Shown here: piece after piece, positions 50,705 through 58,752 of the stretch
How positions within the stretch are numbered: position 1 is the first letter of the stretch
How the letters are laid out: each line of letters opens with the position of its first letter
Assembly (NCBI RefSeq): GCF_014650435.1
Contig: NZ_BMUY01000008.1
Location: forward strand, 132,285-196,284
DNA from: Streptomyces tendae
Lineage (GTDB): Bacteria; Actinomycetota; Actinomycetes; Streptomycetales; Streptomycetaceae
Length of the DNA stretch: 64,000 nucleotides
Direction of reading: 5' to 3'
The notes under the pieces: generated by a model
The model's database searches: none
What the model saw: only the letters and a program-made list of their open reading frames with translations
Told to the model about the DNA's origin: nothing
Translations under genes and position numbers: made by a program

Positions 50705-51222
50705 CCGGCGAGGCGCTCCTCCACGGCCGCCACGACCTCCGCCGCCTCCGGCTCGGTCTGCGGCGAGAAGCGCGCGGCGACCTTGCCGTCCCGCCCGATC
50801 AGGAACTTCTCGAAGTTCCAGCGGACGTCCCCGCTGTGCCCCTCGGCGTCCGCGAAACCGGCCAGCCGGTCGTACAGCGGATGCCGGCCCGCCCCGTTGA
50901 CCTCGACCTTCTCGGTCATCGGGAAGGTGACCCCGTATGTCGCCGAGCAGAACTCGGCGATCTCGTCGGCGCTGCCCGGCTCCTGGCCCATGAACTGGTT
51001 GCAGGGCACGCCCAGCACGGTGAACCCCTGCTCCGCGTACCGCTCGTGCAGGCGCTCCAGGCCGGAGTACTGCGGGGTGAGCCCGCACTTGGAGGCCACG
51101 TTGACCACCAGCACGACCCGCCCGGCGTACTGGCTCAGGTCCGCCGTCCCGCCCTGGAGGGCGCCGATCTCGACGTCGAGGGGAAGGCTGTCGTCGTTGC
51201 GCGTGTTCGGTGAGGTCGTCAT
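50701..51222 (-). CDS. Glutathione peroxidase family protein (thioredoxin-type, Cys)
   Basis: A 173-residue thiol peroxidase. NVASKCGLTPQYSGLERL carries the peroxidatic Cys (about residue 46, Cys instead of Sec), GVPCNQFMGQEPG the second Cys and Gln, and WNFEKFLIGRDG the catalytic Trp and Asn. In bacteria lacking glutathione it likely uses thioredoxin or mycoredoxin to reduce peroxides. Probable leaderless start from TAGCAT; the frame before ATG 51222 is not needed. Confidence 0.93.
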   Translation of the reverse strand: MTTSPNTRNDDSLPLDVEIGALQGGTADLSQYAGRVVLVVNVASKCGLTPQYSGLERLHERYAEQGFTVLGVPCNQFMGQEPGSADEIAEFCSATYGVTFPMTEKVEVNGAGRHPLYDRLAGFADAEGHSGDVRWNFEKFLIGRDGKVAARFSPQTEPEAAEVVAAVEERLAG

Positions 51223-51229
51223 GCACCGG

Positions 51230-51235
51230 ATGCTA
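51230..51235 (-). promoter_or_regulatory. -10 element (TAGCAT), leaderless start of the peroxidase gene
   Basis: TAGCAT is seven bases before the ATG at 51222 and overlaps the stop of the upstream ArsR-type gene. Confidence 0.6.
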
Positions 51236-52222
51236 GTCCGGCGCCCCGACACCCGGCGCGCCCGCTCCCGCCTCAACGAGCACCTCCCCGGCCGCGGTCC
51301 GGGAGTACAGCACCGAGCGGCCCGCGCGCCGCCGTTCCACCAGCCCCGCGTCGAGCAGCACCCGCAGGTGCCGGCCGACCGACCCGAGGCCCTGCCCGGT
51401 CACGCCGACCAGCTGGCTGGTGCTCATGGGGGTGCCGAGCAGCGTCAGCACCCCCGCGCGGGCCGGGCCGAGCAGCGCGCCGAGGGCGGCGGGCACCCGC
51501 CGGGCACCGTCGTCCGCGAGGGCGCCCGCGCATGGGTAGACCAGCGCGTACCGCTCGGGCTCCTGCCACGCCACCCAGCCGTGCCGCTGCGGAGTGATCG
51601 GGACGAGCAGCAGCTCCGCCCCGGACAGCTCGCGCGGCGGGTACGGGTTCAGGTTGATCTGGAGCCGGTTGTCGCCCAGCCAGCGGGTGCCGGGCCGCAG
51701 GGCGTCCAGCACCGTCGCCCAGCCGCCCCGGCTCACCTGCGCGATCCGCGCGACGACGTCCGCCTCCAGGACCCGGCGGCGCCGCTCCCAGTCCGGCCGT
51801 ACCGCCTCGGCCCAGACCACTTCGAGGAGCGCGGCGGCCCGCTCCGGCAGGTCGTCGCGGTCCAGGGCGGCCGGGAGCGTGCCCCCCAGGGAGACGGCCA
51901 GGTCGGCGCGGGCCTCGTCGGGCCGGGCCGCCCGGATCCGCGCGACGCCGTCCGCGAAACTCTGGCCCTCGGTCGGGGCGGGGGTGAGGAAGCCGGCGTT
52001 CCACTCCCGGCCGAGGCCCGAGGCCACCAGCAGCGCGGTCACCGGGTCGGCCGCCATACGGCGCAGATGGGCGGGCCGGTGGGTGGCGAGCCAGGCCCGC
52101 TCCCCGGGATGCCCGGCCACGCCCGCGTGCAGCATCTTCAGACAGGCGAGGGTCTCGTCGAGCGGCGAGACGACGAAACGGCTGCGCGCGAGGGTGTCGG
52201 CGTTGATCTGCCACCAGCCCAT
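51233..52222 (-). CDS. ArsR-type winged-helix regulator with N-terminal extension
   Basis: A 329-residue protein. The C-terminal 80 residues hold an ArsR-like helix-turn-helix: LLGPARAGVLTLLGTPMSTSQLVGVTGQGLGSVGRHLRVLLDAGLVERRRAGRSVLYSRT. About 240 N-terminal residues (DUF5937-like) precede it, containing FVVSPLDETLACLKMLHAG. No CXC metal motif. It is divergent from the MFS gene and may repress it in a drug-dependent way (inference). ATG 52222 after GGGGAC. Confidence 0.88.
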   Translation of the reverse strand: MGWWQINADTLARSRFVVSPLDETLACLKMLHAGVAGHPGERAWLATHRPAHLRRMAADPVTALLVASGLGREWNAGFLTPAPTEGQSFADGVARIRAARPDEARADLAVSLGGTLPAALDRDDLPERAAALLEVVWAEAVRPDWERRRRVLEADVVARIAQVSRGGWATVLDALRPGTRWLGDNRLQINLNPYPPRELSGAELLLVPITPQRHGWVAWQEPERYALVYPCAGALADDGARRVPAALGALLGPARAGVLTLLGTPMSTSQLVGVTGQGLGSVGRHLRVLLDAGLVERRRAGRSVLYSRTAAGEVLVEAGAGAPGVGAPD

Positions 52223-52315
52223 CCGGTCCCCGGCCCTTTCACCTCTCGGCCCCTCACCTTTCGCCTCCGCGCGAAACAATAACGGCCGTGCTCGGCACCG
52301 CCCCAGACTCCCCGC

Positions 52316-53533
52316 ATGCCGGACACGCCCCGCAGGACCTACGCGGACCTCTTCCGCACCCCCGAGTTCAGCCCCCTCTTCCTCTCCTCCTCCGCCAACA
52401 TCGCCGCCCAGACGGTGAGCGGCCTCGCGCTCGGCACCCTGGTGTTCCGGGCGACGGACTCGCCGCTGCTCTCCGCGGTCAGCATGTTCGGCCCGGCGCT
52501 CGCGCAGGTGCTGGGCGCCACGTTCTTCCTCTCCGGCGCCGACCGGCTGCCGCCGCGGGCGACGCTGGCGGGCCTCTCGCTCTCCTTCGCGGCCGCCACC
52601 GCGGCCCTCGCGCTGCCCGGCCTGCCGGTGTGGGCGATGCTCCTCATCGTCCTCGTCGAGGGACTGATCGCCTCGCTCGGCGGCGGGGTCCGCTGGGGGC
52701 TGCTGACCGAGATCCTGGCCAAGGACGGCTACCTGACCGGGCGTTCGCTCTTCAACATGATGAGCGGCCTCATGCAGATCGCCGGATACGCGGCCGGCGG
52801 CGTCCTGGTGACCCTGCTGTCGCCGCGCCTGTGCCTGCTGCTCGCGGCCGCCCTGTACGGCACGTCGGCCGCCCTCGCCCTCCGCCTGGCCCGCCGCCCG
52901 CCCCGGGTCTCCGGCCGCCCCTCGGTCACGGCCACCTGGCGGGCCAACGCCCTGCTCTGGTCCGCCCGTCCGCGCCGCCACGTGTACCTGGCCCTGTGGA
53001 TCCCCAACGGCCTCGTCGTCGGCTGCGAGTCGCTGTTCGTCTCCTACGACCCGCGCGCCGCGGGCACCCTGTTCGCCTGCGGTGCGCTGGGCATGCTCGC
53101 CGGGGACGTGACGATCGGCCGGCTGCTGCCAGCCCGGCTGCGCCCCCGGCTCGGCATCCCGCTGCTGGCGCTGCTGGCGGCCCCGTACCTCGTTCTCTTC
53201 CTGCGGCCGCCGCTGCCGGTGACGGCCGTACTCATCGCCCTGGCGTCGGTGGGCTTCGGCGCGAGTCTGGTGCAGCAGGAGCGCCTGGTCGCCCTGACCC
53301 CCGACGAGTTGTCCGGGCACGCCCTCGGGCTGCACTCCGCGGGGATGCTCACCATGCAGGGCGTCGCCGCGGTCCTGGCCGGCACGGTGGCCCAGTTCAC
53401 CTCCCCGGCGACGGCCATGTCGGTGATGGCGCTCGCCTCGCTGGCGGTGACCCTGACCCTGACGCTGGCGAGCCGGCGGGACGCGCCCGACGGCGGGCTG
53501 CTGCCGACGCGGGCGGCGGTACCGTCCGCGTGA
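52316..53533 (+). CDS. MFS transporter
   Basis: A 405-residue major facilitator with about eleven to twelve hydrophobic segments. It starts YADLFRTPEFSPLFLSSSANIAAQTVSGLALGTLVF, which resembles the EmrB/MdtG-type drug exporters, with GALGMLAGDVTIGRLL in the second half. The first cytoplasmic loop lacks a strict GxxxD motif. Divergent from the ArsR-type regulator with 93 bases between starts, suggesting joint control. Substrate unknown. Confidence 0.88.
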   Translation: MPDTPRRTYADLFRTPEFSPLFLSSSANIAAQTVSGLALGTLVFRATDSPLLSAVSMFGPALAQVLGATFFLSGADRLPPRATLAGLSLSFAAATAALALPGLPVWAMLLIVLVEGLIASLGGGVRWGLLTEILAKDGYLTGRSLFNMMSGLMQIAGYAAGGVLVTLLSPRLCLLLAAALYGTSAALALRLARRPPRVSGRPSVTATWRANALLWSARPRRHVYLALWIPNGLVVGCESLFVSYDPRAAGTLFACGALGMLAGDVTIGRLLPARLRPRLGIPLLALLAAPYLVLFLRPPLPVTAVLIALASVGFGASLVQQERLVALTPDELSGHALGLHSAGMLTMQGVAAVLAGTVAQFTSPATAMSVMALASLAVTLTLTLASRRDAPDGGLLPTRAAVPSA

Positions 53534-53688
53534 CGTGCGGTCCCGGCGGGCGCGGCTCGGCCTCGATTGGGTTAAGGAGAGCCCGGGAACTCCTGCGCAC
53601 TCCGGCTCTTGCCTAGGGTGAGACGCTGGGGAGGGCGCCTGAGGACAGGGAGAGGGCGGCTCTTGAGCGCTGCGACACCGGAGTAGTC

Positions 53689-54807
53689 ATGACCGTCAGG
53701 AAGCCGCCGGCCGGTTCCGCGGCGGTGCTGTCCTGGATGCCCGTCGCCGCCATGTCCGTGGTCGCCGTCGTCGACCTCACCATGGGTCCCGGAGTGGGGC
53801 TGCTGCCGCTGGTGTCGCTGGGCCCCGCTTTCGCCGGACTGGTCGGCGGCTGGCGGCGCACCGCGGTGATCGGCCTGGCCGCGCTGCTGCTCTGCGTCGG
53901 CCTCGGTCTGTACAACGGGCTCTTCGACCGCCCCCGCGGCTACACGGCCATGCTGTCGGTGGCCGGGGTGACCGGCGTCGGCATCGCGGCGGCCGTGATG
54001 CGCTCGCGCCGGGAGGCGGAGCTGGCCAGCGTCCGCTCGATCGCGGAGGTGGCCCAGCGGGTGCTGCTGCGCCCGGTGCCGCTGACCGCGGGCCCGCTGC
54101 ACGCGGCCGTCTCCTACACCTCGGCACTCGCCGAGGCCCGGATCGGCGGCGACCTGTACGAGGTGGTCGCCTCCCCGTACGGCGTCCGCGTGATCGTGGG
54201 CGACGTGCAGGGCAAGGGCCTGGCCGCGGTGGAGACCGCGGCCCGGGTCCTCGGCACCTTCCGGGAGGCGGCGTACGACGAGAAGGACCTGGCCAGGCTC
54301 GGCGAACGGCTGGAGCGCAGCGTCGCCCGGGAGTTGGAGGACGAGAAGTTCGTGACGGCGATCCTCGCCGAGATCGGCCACGACCACCAGGTCGTCCTCC
54401 TGAACTACGGCCACCCGGCGCCGCTGCTCGTCCACGGCGACGGCACCGCCGACTTCCCGGAGCCGCCCGCGTACGCCCTCCCGCTGGGCCTGGCCGCGCA
54501 CGGCGGCCCCGGCCCCGACCCCTTCCCGGTGCCCTTCCGCCCCGGCGACCAACTGCTCCTCTACACCGACGGCGTCACCGAGGCCCGCGACGAGCAGGGC
54601 GGCTTCTACCCGCTCGCCGAGCGCACCCACCTCCTGAAGGACCCCGACGTCCACCGCGCCCTGGAGGCCCTGCGGGAGGACCTGGTACGGCACGCGGCGG
54701 GGCCCCACCACGACGACGCGGCGATGCTGCTGCTGCGCTACCAGGGAGGGAACGGCGGCGCCCCGGGCACCTTGGGCGTCCCCAACGCCCCGGCCGCCCC
54801 GGCGTGA
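53689..54807 (+). CDS. PP2C/SpoIIE-type protein phosphatase, membrane-bound
   Basis: A 372-residue protein. An N-terminal membrane part of about four segments (residues 15-105) is followed by a SpoIIE/RsbU-type phosphatase domain: GGDLYEVVASPYGVRVIVGDVQGKGLAAVETAARVL (metal Asp in GDVQGKG), LLYTDGVTEARDEQGGFYP and HHDDAAMLLLRY. It removes phosphate from a STAS protein; the STAS at 12531 is one candidate. No separate sensor domain. ATG 53689; weak ribosome site. Confidence 0.9.
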   Translation: MTVRKPPAGSAAVLSWMPVAAMSVVAVVDLTMGPGVGLLPLVSLGPAFAGLVGGWRRTAVIGLAALLLCVGLGLYNGLFDRPRGYTAMLSVAGVTGVGIAAAVMRSRREAELASVRSIAEVAQRVLLRPVPLTAGPLHAAVSYTSALAEARIGGDLYEVVASPYGVRVIVGDVQGKGLAAVETAARVLGTFREAAYDEKDLARLGERLERSVARELEDEKFVTAILAEIGHDHQVVLLNYGHPAPLLVHGDGTADFPEPPAYALPLGLAAHGGPGPDPFPVPFRPGDQLLLYTDGVTEARDEQGGFYPLAERTHLLKDPDVHRALEALREDLVRHAAGPHHDDAAMLLLRYQGGNGGAPGTLGVPNAPAAPA

Positions 54808-54809
54808 CG

Positions 54810-55002
54810 ACCGTCAGGCGTGGCGGCGGTCAGGCGTGGCGCGCACCCGCCGACGCCAACGCCATGCCGAGCCAGGCGTGCGGGTTGCCCTCCCAGCACC
54901 GGCCGGGCTTCGGTCGTCAGAGGCGCCCACCTGGATGCGCTCGTCCGTGACGAGTGGCTTGAGGAGGACGACACGCGGATGCTGCGCGAGGGGGTGCAGC
55001 AT
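54810..55002 (-). pseudogene. Fragment of CatB/Vat-type O-acetyltransferase plus another 3' remnant
   Basis: From ATG 55002 the minus strand reads HPLAQHPRVVLLKPLVTDERIQVG, which matches the N-terminus of xenobiotic/CatB-like left-handed beta-helix acetyltransferases (HPRVVxLKPLVT...IxVG). After about 28 codons similarity ends. In a shifted frame from about 54905 a second fragment, WEGNPHAWLGMALASAGARHA, ends at TGA with coding-like bias. The hexapeptide-repeat body is missing. The gene appears to have been deleted internally. Confidence 0.5.
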
Positions 55003-55055
55003 CCCGGGGTCGGGAACAGCGCCCGCGGCGGGCTTCGGGTCGGGCGTGGGACCGG

Positions 55056-55955
55056 TCAGGACGGGACCTCGATTCTGGCCAGGGAACCGGTTTCCAGGGC
55101 GCACCACAGGGCGCCGCCGTGCACGGCGATGCCGTGCGGTTCGCTGTCGGTACGGGAGAGCGCGTACGAGCCGAGGCGGCCGTCGACGGTGATCCGGCCG
55201 ACCCGGCCGGTGCCCCACTCGGTGAACCACAGCGCGCCGTCGGGCCCCGCCGTCACCGCGTGCGGCCGGGCCCCGGGGTCGGCGAGCGGGTACTCGGTGA
55301 TGTCGCCGGCCACGGTGATCCGGCCGATCCGCCCGGCCCCGATCTCGGTGAACCACAGGGCGCCGTCGGGTCCCGCGGCGATGCCCACCGGTGCGGCGCC
55401 CTCCGTCGGCAGCGGGTACGCGGTGCCGTGGCCGTCCGTGGTCAGCCGCCCGACGGCGTTGCCCTGGTTGAGCGTGCACCACAGGGCGCCGTCCGGACCG
55501 GCGGTGACGGCGGACGGGAAGGCGCCGGGCGCCGCGTACTCGCTGACGTCGCCGTCGACCGTGACACGGCCGATGCGGTCGGCCGCGGAGAGCGTGAACC
55601 ACATGGCACCGTCCGGACCGGCCGTGATCCCGAACGGTCCGCCCTCGGGGGTGAGGGGCGCGAAGGAGGAGTAGTCGCCGTCCGGGGTGATCCGGCCGAT
55701 GCGGTGCGTCCGGTACTCGGTGAACCACAGGGCGCCGTCGGGTCCCGGCACGATCACGGTCGGTCCGTCGCCGACCGGATGGACGGTGACCCGCCCGTCG
55801 TCCGGGTCCCTGCGGGCGACGGCGCCCCGGTGGACGAGGGTGAACCACAAGGCGCCGTCCGGCCCCTCGGCGAGCGCGTAGGGACCGGCGTCCGCGTCGC
55901 TCACGTTGAACTCCCGTACGGAGTCGGTGTCGTACCTCTCGTTGGATTCATTCAT
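55056..55955 (-). CDS. vgb: Virginiamycin B lyase
   Basis: A 299-residue seven-bladed beta-propeller that linearises streptogramin B antibiotics by a C-O lyase (elimination) reaction, giving resistance. Blades are marked by repeats of GPDGALWFTE with HRIGRITPDGD or GRVGRITVDG. The catalytic region appears as ALWFTEWGTGRVGRI. Length equals known Vgb. Start overlaps a palindromic operator region; ATG 55955 is eight bases from a TAACGT -10-like sequence inside it. Confidence 0.93.
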   Translation of the reverse strand: MNESNERYDTDSVREFNVSDADAGPYALAEGPDGALWFTLVHRGAVARRDPDDGRVTVHPVGDGPTVIVPGPDGALWFTEYRTHRIGRITPDGDYSSFAPLTPEGGPFGITAGPDGAMWFTLSAADRIGRVTVDGDVSEYAAPGAFPSAVTAGPDGALWCTLNQGNAVGRLTTDGHGTAYPLPTEGAAPVGIAAGPDGALWFTEIGAGRIGRITVAGDITEYPLADPGARPHAVTAGPDGALWFTEWGTGRVGRITVDGRLGSYALSRTDSEPHGIAVHGGALWCALETGSLARIEVPS

Positions 55956-55958
55956 CGG

Positions 55959-55972
55959 GCGTAACGTTACGC
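55959..55972. promoter_or_regulatory. Perfect 14-bp palindrome GCGTAACGTTACGC (TetR-type operator)
   Basis: It lies four bases before the vgb ATG and contains TAACGT in position for a leaderless -10 on either strand. A truncated TetR gene begins next to it. It is best read as the operator of that regulator. Confidence 0.7.
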
Positions 55973-55980
55973 GGAGGCTA

Positions 55981-56295
55981 TTCAGCCCCACCCCCACCTC
56001 CTGCCTGCGCGGCCTCCACGACCGCCGGGAGGAGGCCCTGACCGCGGCCCTGGCCGACACGACGGACACCCCGCCGGACGACATCACGCCCCGTACGGCC
56101 GCGGCCCTGCTCGGCGGGGTCCATCGCGTCCTGTTCACCGGCATCCAGGAACTGACCCTGGCCGGGCGCACCACCCCCGAGATCGCCGAGGTGCTGGCGC
56201 GGGAGGCACCCCGGGCCTTCGACCTGCTGACCCCGGCCCTCGCGGAGTACGGGCGCCGCGCTCCCGTCAGCGGCCGTGTCGGTGACGGGAGTTGA
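55981..56295 (+). pseudogene. TetR-family regulator, 5' end deleted
   Basis: The plus-strand frame gives LRGLHDRREEALTAALADTT, TAAALLGGVHRVLFTGIQ and EIAEVLAREAPRAFDLLTPALAEYG, the C-terminal helices of a TetR regulator. No start codon and no helix-turn-helix precede it: GGAGGCTATTC follows the palindrome directly. The deletion ran from near the start codon through the DNA-binding domain. It overlaps the end of the ECF42 gene tail-to-tail by 29 bases. Confidence 0.75.
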
Positions 56296-57430
56296 GGCGG
56301 GCGGCCTGGCGCACGAGATGGTCGCGTTCGGCGAGGTCGGGCGCCTTGTGGGCCGCCTCGGCGTACAGCCGCGCCGCCGTGTCCAGATCGCCGTCGCGCT
56401 CGTGCAGGTAGGCCGCCACCGCGGTGTGCCGGGGCAGGGTGTCGTCCAGCGCGGCGAGTTCCACCAGCCCGGCGCGCGGCCCGTCGGCCTCACCGACGGC
56501 GACCGCGCGGTTGAGCCGGACGACGGGGTTGTCGGTCAGGCGGGCGAGTTCGTCGTACCACTCCACGATCTGCACCCAGTCGGTCTCCCCGGCGGTGGGC
56601 GCGTCGGCGTGCAGGGCGGCGATGGCGGCCTGGGCCTGGAACTCGCCCAGCCGGTCCCGGGCCAGCGCCGCCTGGAGGATCCGCACCCCCTCGGCGATGG
56701 ACGCGGTGTCCCACCGGCCGCGGTCCTGCTCGGCGAGCGGCACCAGACTGCCGTCGGGCGCGGTCCGGGCGGCTCGGCGGGCGTGGTGGAGCAGCATCAG
56801 CGCCAGCAGCCCCGCCACCTCCGGGTGGTCGACCGAGGCCGCGAGCTGCCGGGTGAGCCGGATGGCCTCGGCGGCGAGGTCGACGTCGCCGGAGTAGCCC
56901 TCGTTGAAGACCAGGTAGAGCACGCGCAGCACGGTGGCGACATCACCGGGCCGGTCGAACCGGACACCGGAGACGGTGCGCTTGGCCCGGCTGATCCGCT
57001 GCGCCATGGTCGCCTCGGGCACCAGGTAGGCCCGGGCGATCTGCCGGGTGGTCAGCCCGCCGACGGCGCGCAGGGTCAGCGCGACCGCCGAGGACGGCGT
57101 CAGCGAGGGGTGCGCGCACAGGAAGTAGAGCTGGAGCGTGTCGTCCACGCCGGGCGCCGGACCGGGCGCCGGCTCCTCCTCGACCCGGTCCTCGCGCCGC
57201 CGGCGTGCGGTGTCGGCGCGGGTCGCGTCGAGGAACCGCCGCCAGGCCACGGTGACCAGCCAGCCCTTGGGATCCCGCGGCGGATCGTCCGGCCACCCGC
57301 GGACCGCCTCGACCAGCGCGTCCTGGACCGCGTCCTCGGCCGCCGCGAAGTCGGCTCCGCGGCGGACGAGGACGGTCAGCACGCCGGGCGTGAGGCTCCT
57401 GATCAGGGCCTCGTCCATCGGAGGGGTCAC
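56267..57430 (-). CDS. ECF42-type RNA polymerase sigma factor with C-terminal TPR extension
   Basis: A 387-residue sigma factor. Region 2 is RRGADFAAAEDAVQDALVEAVRGWPDDPPRDPKGWLVTVAWRRFLD. Region 4 is VALTLRAVGGLTTRQIARAYLVPEATMAQRISRAKR. A long C-terminal helical TPR-like extension (about 180-387) replaces an anti-sigma. The adjacent upstream gene encodes the DGPF/YCII partner, the defining context of group ECF42. GTG 57430 overlaps that gene's stop as GTGA. It activates its own operon through a TGTCGA/CGTC promoter. Confidence 0.94.
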   Translation of the reverse strand: MTPPMDEALIRSLTPGVLTVLVRRGADFAAAEDAVQDALVEAVRGWPDDPPRDPKGWLVTVAWRRFLDATRADTARRRREDRVEEEPAPGPAPGVDDTLQLYFLCAHPSLTPSSAVALTLRAVGGLTTRQIARAYLVPEATMAQRISRAKRTVSGVRFDRPGDVATVLRVLYLVFNEGYSGDVDLAAEAIRLTRQLAASVDHPEVAGLLALMLLHHARRAARTAPDGSLVPLAEQDRGRWDTASIAEGVRILQAALARDRLGEFQAQAAIAALHADAPTAGETDWVQIVEWYDELARLTDNPVVRLNRAVAVGEADGPRAGLVELAALDDTLPRHTAVAAYLHERDGDLDTAARLYAEAAHKAPDLAERDHLVRQAARLNSRHRHGR

Positions 57431-57834
57431 TCCGTAACGGTCGGGGGCGCGACCAGGAACGGCCGCAGCTCCAGCCACTCGTGGATCGGCTCCCCGCCCG
57501 CACCCGGGGCGGCGGACAGTTCCCCGGCCAGCTCGACGGCGCGCTCGTAGCTGTCGACGTCGATCACCATCCAGCCGGCGATGAGGTCCTTGGTCTCGGC
57601 GAACGGCCCGTCGGTGACCGGCGGCTTCCCCTCACCGTCGTACCGGACCCAGGCCCCCTCGGGGGCGAGTGCCTGCCCGTCGACGAACTCGCCCGTCTTC
57701 TCCAGCCGGTCCGCGAAGTCCTGCATGTACTGCATGTGGGCCGAGATCTCCTCCGGCGTCCACTGGTCCATCGGCGCGCCGTTGACCGACTCCGGGGCGC
57801 CACGGTAGTGCTTGAGCAGCAGGTACTTGGCCAT
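57427..57834 (-). CDS. DGPF/YCII-domain protein of the ECF42 operon
   Basis: A 135-residue YCII-like protein. The hallmark PPVTDGPFAETKDLIAGWMVID contains the DGPF motif. Such proteins are obligate neighbours of ECF42 sigma factors; biochemical role unknown (proposed small-molecule binding). ATG 57834 has TAGGAG seven bases upstream. Confidence 0.94.
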   Translation of the reverse strand: MAKYLLLKHYRGAPESVNGAPMDQWTPEEISAHMQYMQDFADRLEKTGEFVDGQALAPEGAWVRYDGEGKPPVTDGPFAETKDLIAGWMVIDVDSYERAVELAGELSAAPGAGGEPIHEWLELRPFLVAPPTVTE

Positions 57835-57885
57835 GATGGTCTCCTAGGTGCTGGTGCGGCCCATTGTGGCCGCCTTCACCCCTGG

Positions 57886-57912
57886 GACGGAGCGGGACGC
57901 GCGTTCTCGACA
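57886..57912 (-). promoter_or_regulatory. ECF42-dependent promoter
   Basis: On the minus strand TGTCGA (57912-57907), 17 bases, then CGTC (57889-57886). This is the -35/-10 pattern recalled for ECF42 in S. venezuelae. It lies about 50 bases upstream of the DGPF gene, fitting autoregulation. Confidence 0.75.
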
Positions 57913-57953
57913 CGGCGCGACGGCCGGACGGAAATTTTTTTGGGGACTCCTCC

Positions 57954-58571
57954 TCAGCCCTCTTCCGGGGCCGCTGCCGAGACCTCTCTCAGCACCCCTT
58001 CCACGCCGTGCAGGAAGGTCTCGGACACCAGCTCCGGATCGAAGAGGCAGCCGGCCGCCATCGCACCGTCCCGGAGCATGACGAGGTGCCGCCCGGCGGC
58101 ATCGACGGGGACGTCGTCGTCACCGGCCCGCGCCAGCAGCTCCGTGACGGTGTCCAGGAACCACTGCCGGTGGGCCAGGACCGCCTGGTGCACGGGGTGC
58201 GCGGGGTCGGGATACTCGGCCACGGCGTTGAGGAAGGCACAGCCGCGGAAGCCGGGGGAGCGGATCCCGTCGACGATGGACCGCGCGACGGCCCGGACCT
58301 GCCCGACGGCCGAGGGAGTACTGCCCACGGCCGCGGCCACCTGCCCGCGGATCCCCTGGTCGGCCTGGTCGAGGTAGGCGAGGACGAGGTCCTCCTTGCC
58401 GGTGAAGTGCCGGTACAGCGTGGCCCGGGTGACGCGCGCCTCCGCGGTGATCCGGTCGATGCCGACGGAGTGGATCCCCTCGGCGTAGAAGATCTTCGTC
58501 GCGGTGCCGAGCAACCGGGCTCGCGCTTCGGAGGTGGTGCGGCCTGCTGCGCTCGGACTCATCGGACTCAT
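57954..58571 (-). CDS. TetR-family transcriptional regulator
   Basis: A 205-residue repressor with helix-turn-helix GIDRITAEARVTRATLYRHFTGKEDLVLAYL (residues 35-70) and a helical ligand domain. It controls the divergent membrane protein gene at 58753 through two identical inverted operators between them. ATG 58571 is six bases from TACGGT, so probably leaderless. Ligand unknown. Confidence 0.92.
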   Translation of the reverse strand: MSPMSPSAAGRTTSEARARLLGTATKIFYAEGIHSVGIDRITAEARVTRATLYRHFTGKEDLVLAYLDQADQGIRGQVAAAVGSTPSAVGQVRAVARSIVDGIRSPGFRGCAFLNAVAEYPDPAHPVHQAVLAHRQWFLDTVTELLARAGDDDVPVDAAGRHLVMLRDGAMAAGCLFDPELVSETFLHGVEGVLREVSAAAPEEG

Positions 58572-58577
58572 GCGACC

Positions 58578-58583
58578 ACCGTA
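58578..58583 (-). promoter_or_regulatory. -10 element (TACGGT) of the tetR gene
   Basis: TACGGT six bases before ATG 58571; the operator at 58592-58612 covers the adjoining spacer. Confidence 0.6.
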
Positions 58584-58591
58584 TCAAGGTG

Positions 58592-58612
58592 GTGAGGTAG
58601 AACGTTCGGTCT
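58592..58612. promoter_or_regulatory. TetR operator 1 (left copy)
   Basis: A 21-bp site with core AGAACGTTCGGTCT (partly palindromic GAACGTTC). Its exact reverse complement recurs at 58656. It overlaps the TetR promoter and abuts TTGACA (58612), a -35 candidate for the rightward gene. Confidence 0.85.
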
Positions 58613-58655
58613 TGACAAGGGTGGCGGGGAGGCCGTTGACTGCGTGACGAGAGAG

Positions 58656-58676
58656 AGACCGAACGTTCTACCTCAC
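58656..58676. promoter_or_regulatory. TetR operator 2 (right copy)
   Basis: Exact reverse complement of the 21-bp site at 58592-58612. It lies 77 bases before the GTG start of the membrane protein gene, within or just after its promoter. Confidence 0.85.
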
Positions 58677-58752
58677 GGTACGCACCTCATCGCACGTCTT
58701 CTCGTGCGCCCCAGCACGTTTCCCGCCGCACGCCTCACCGAAAGGCACTCCC

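Noticed and set aside
57931..57945. AAATTTTTTTGGGG T-tract, rare in this GC-rich DNA
   Set aside because: No clear stem precedes it on the plus strand and no plus-strand gene ends here, so it cannot be called a terminator.
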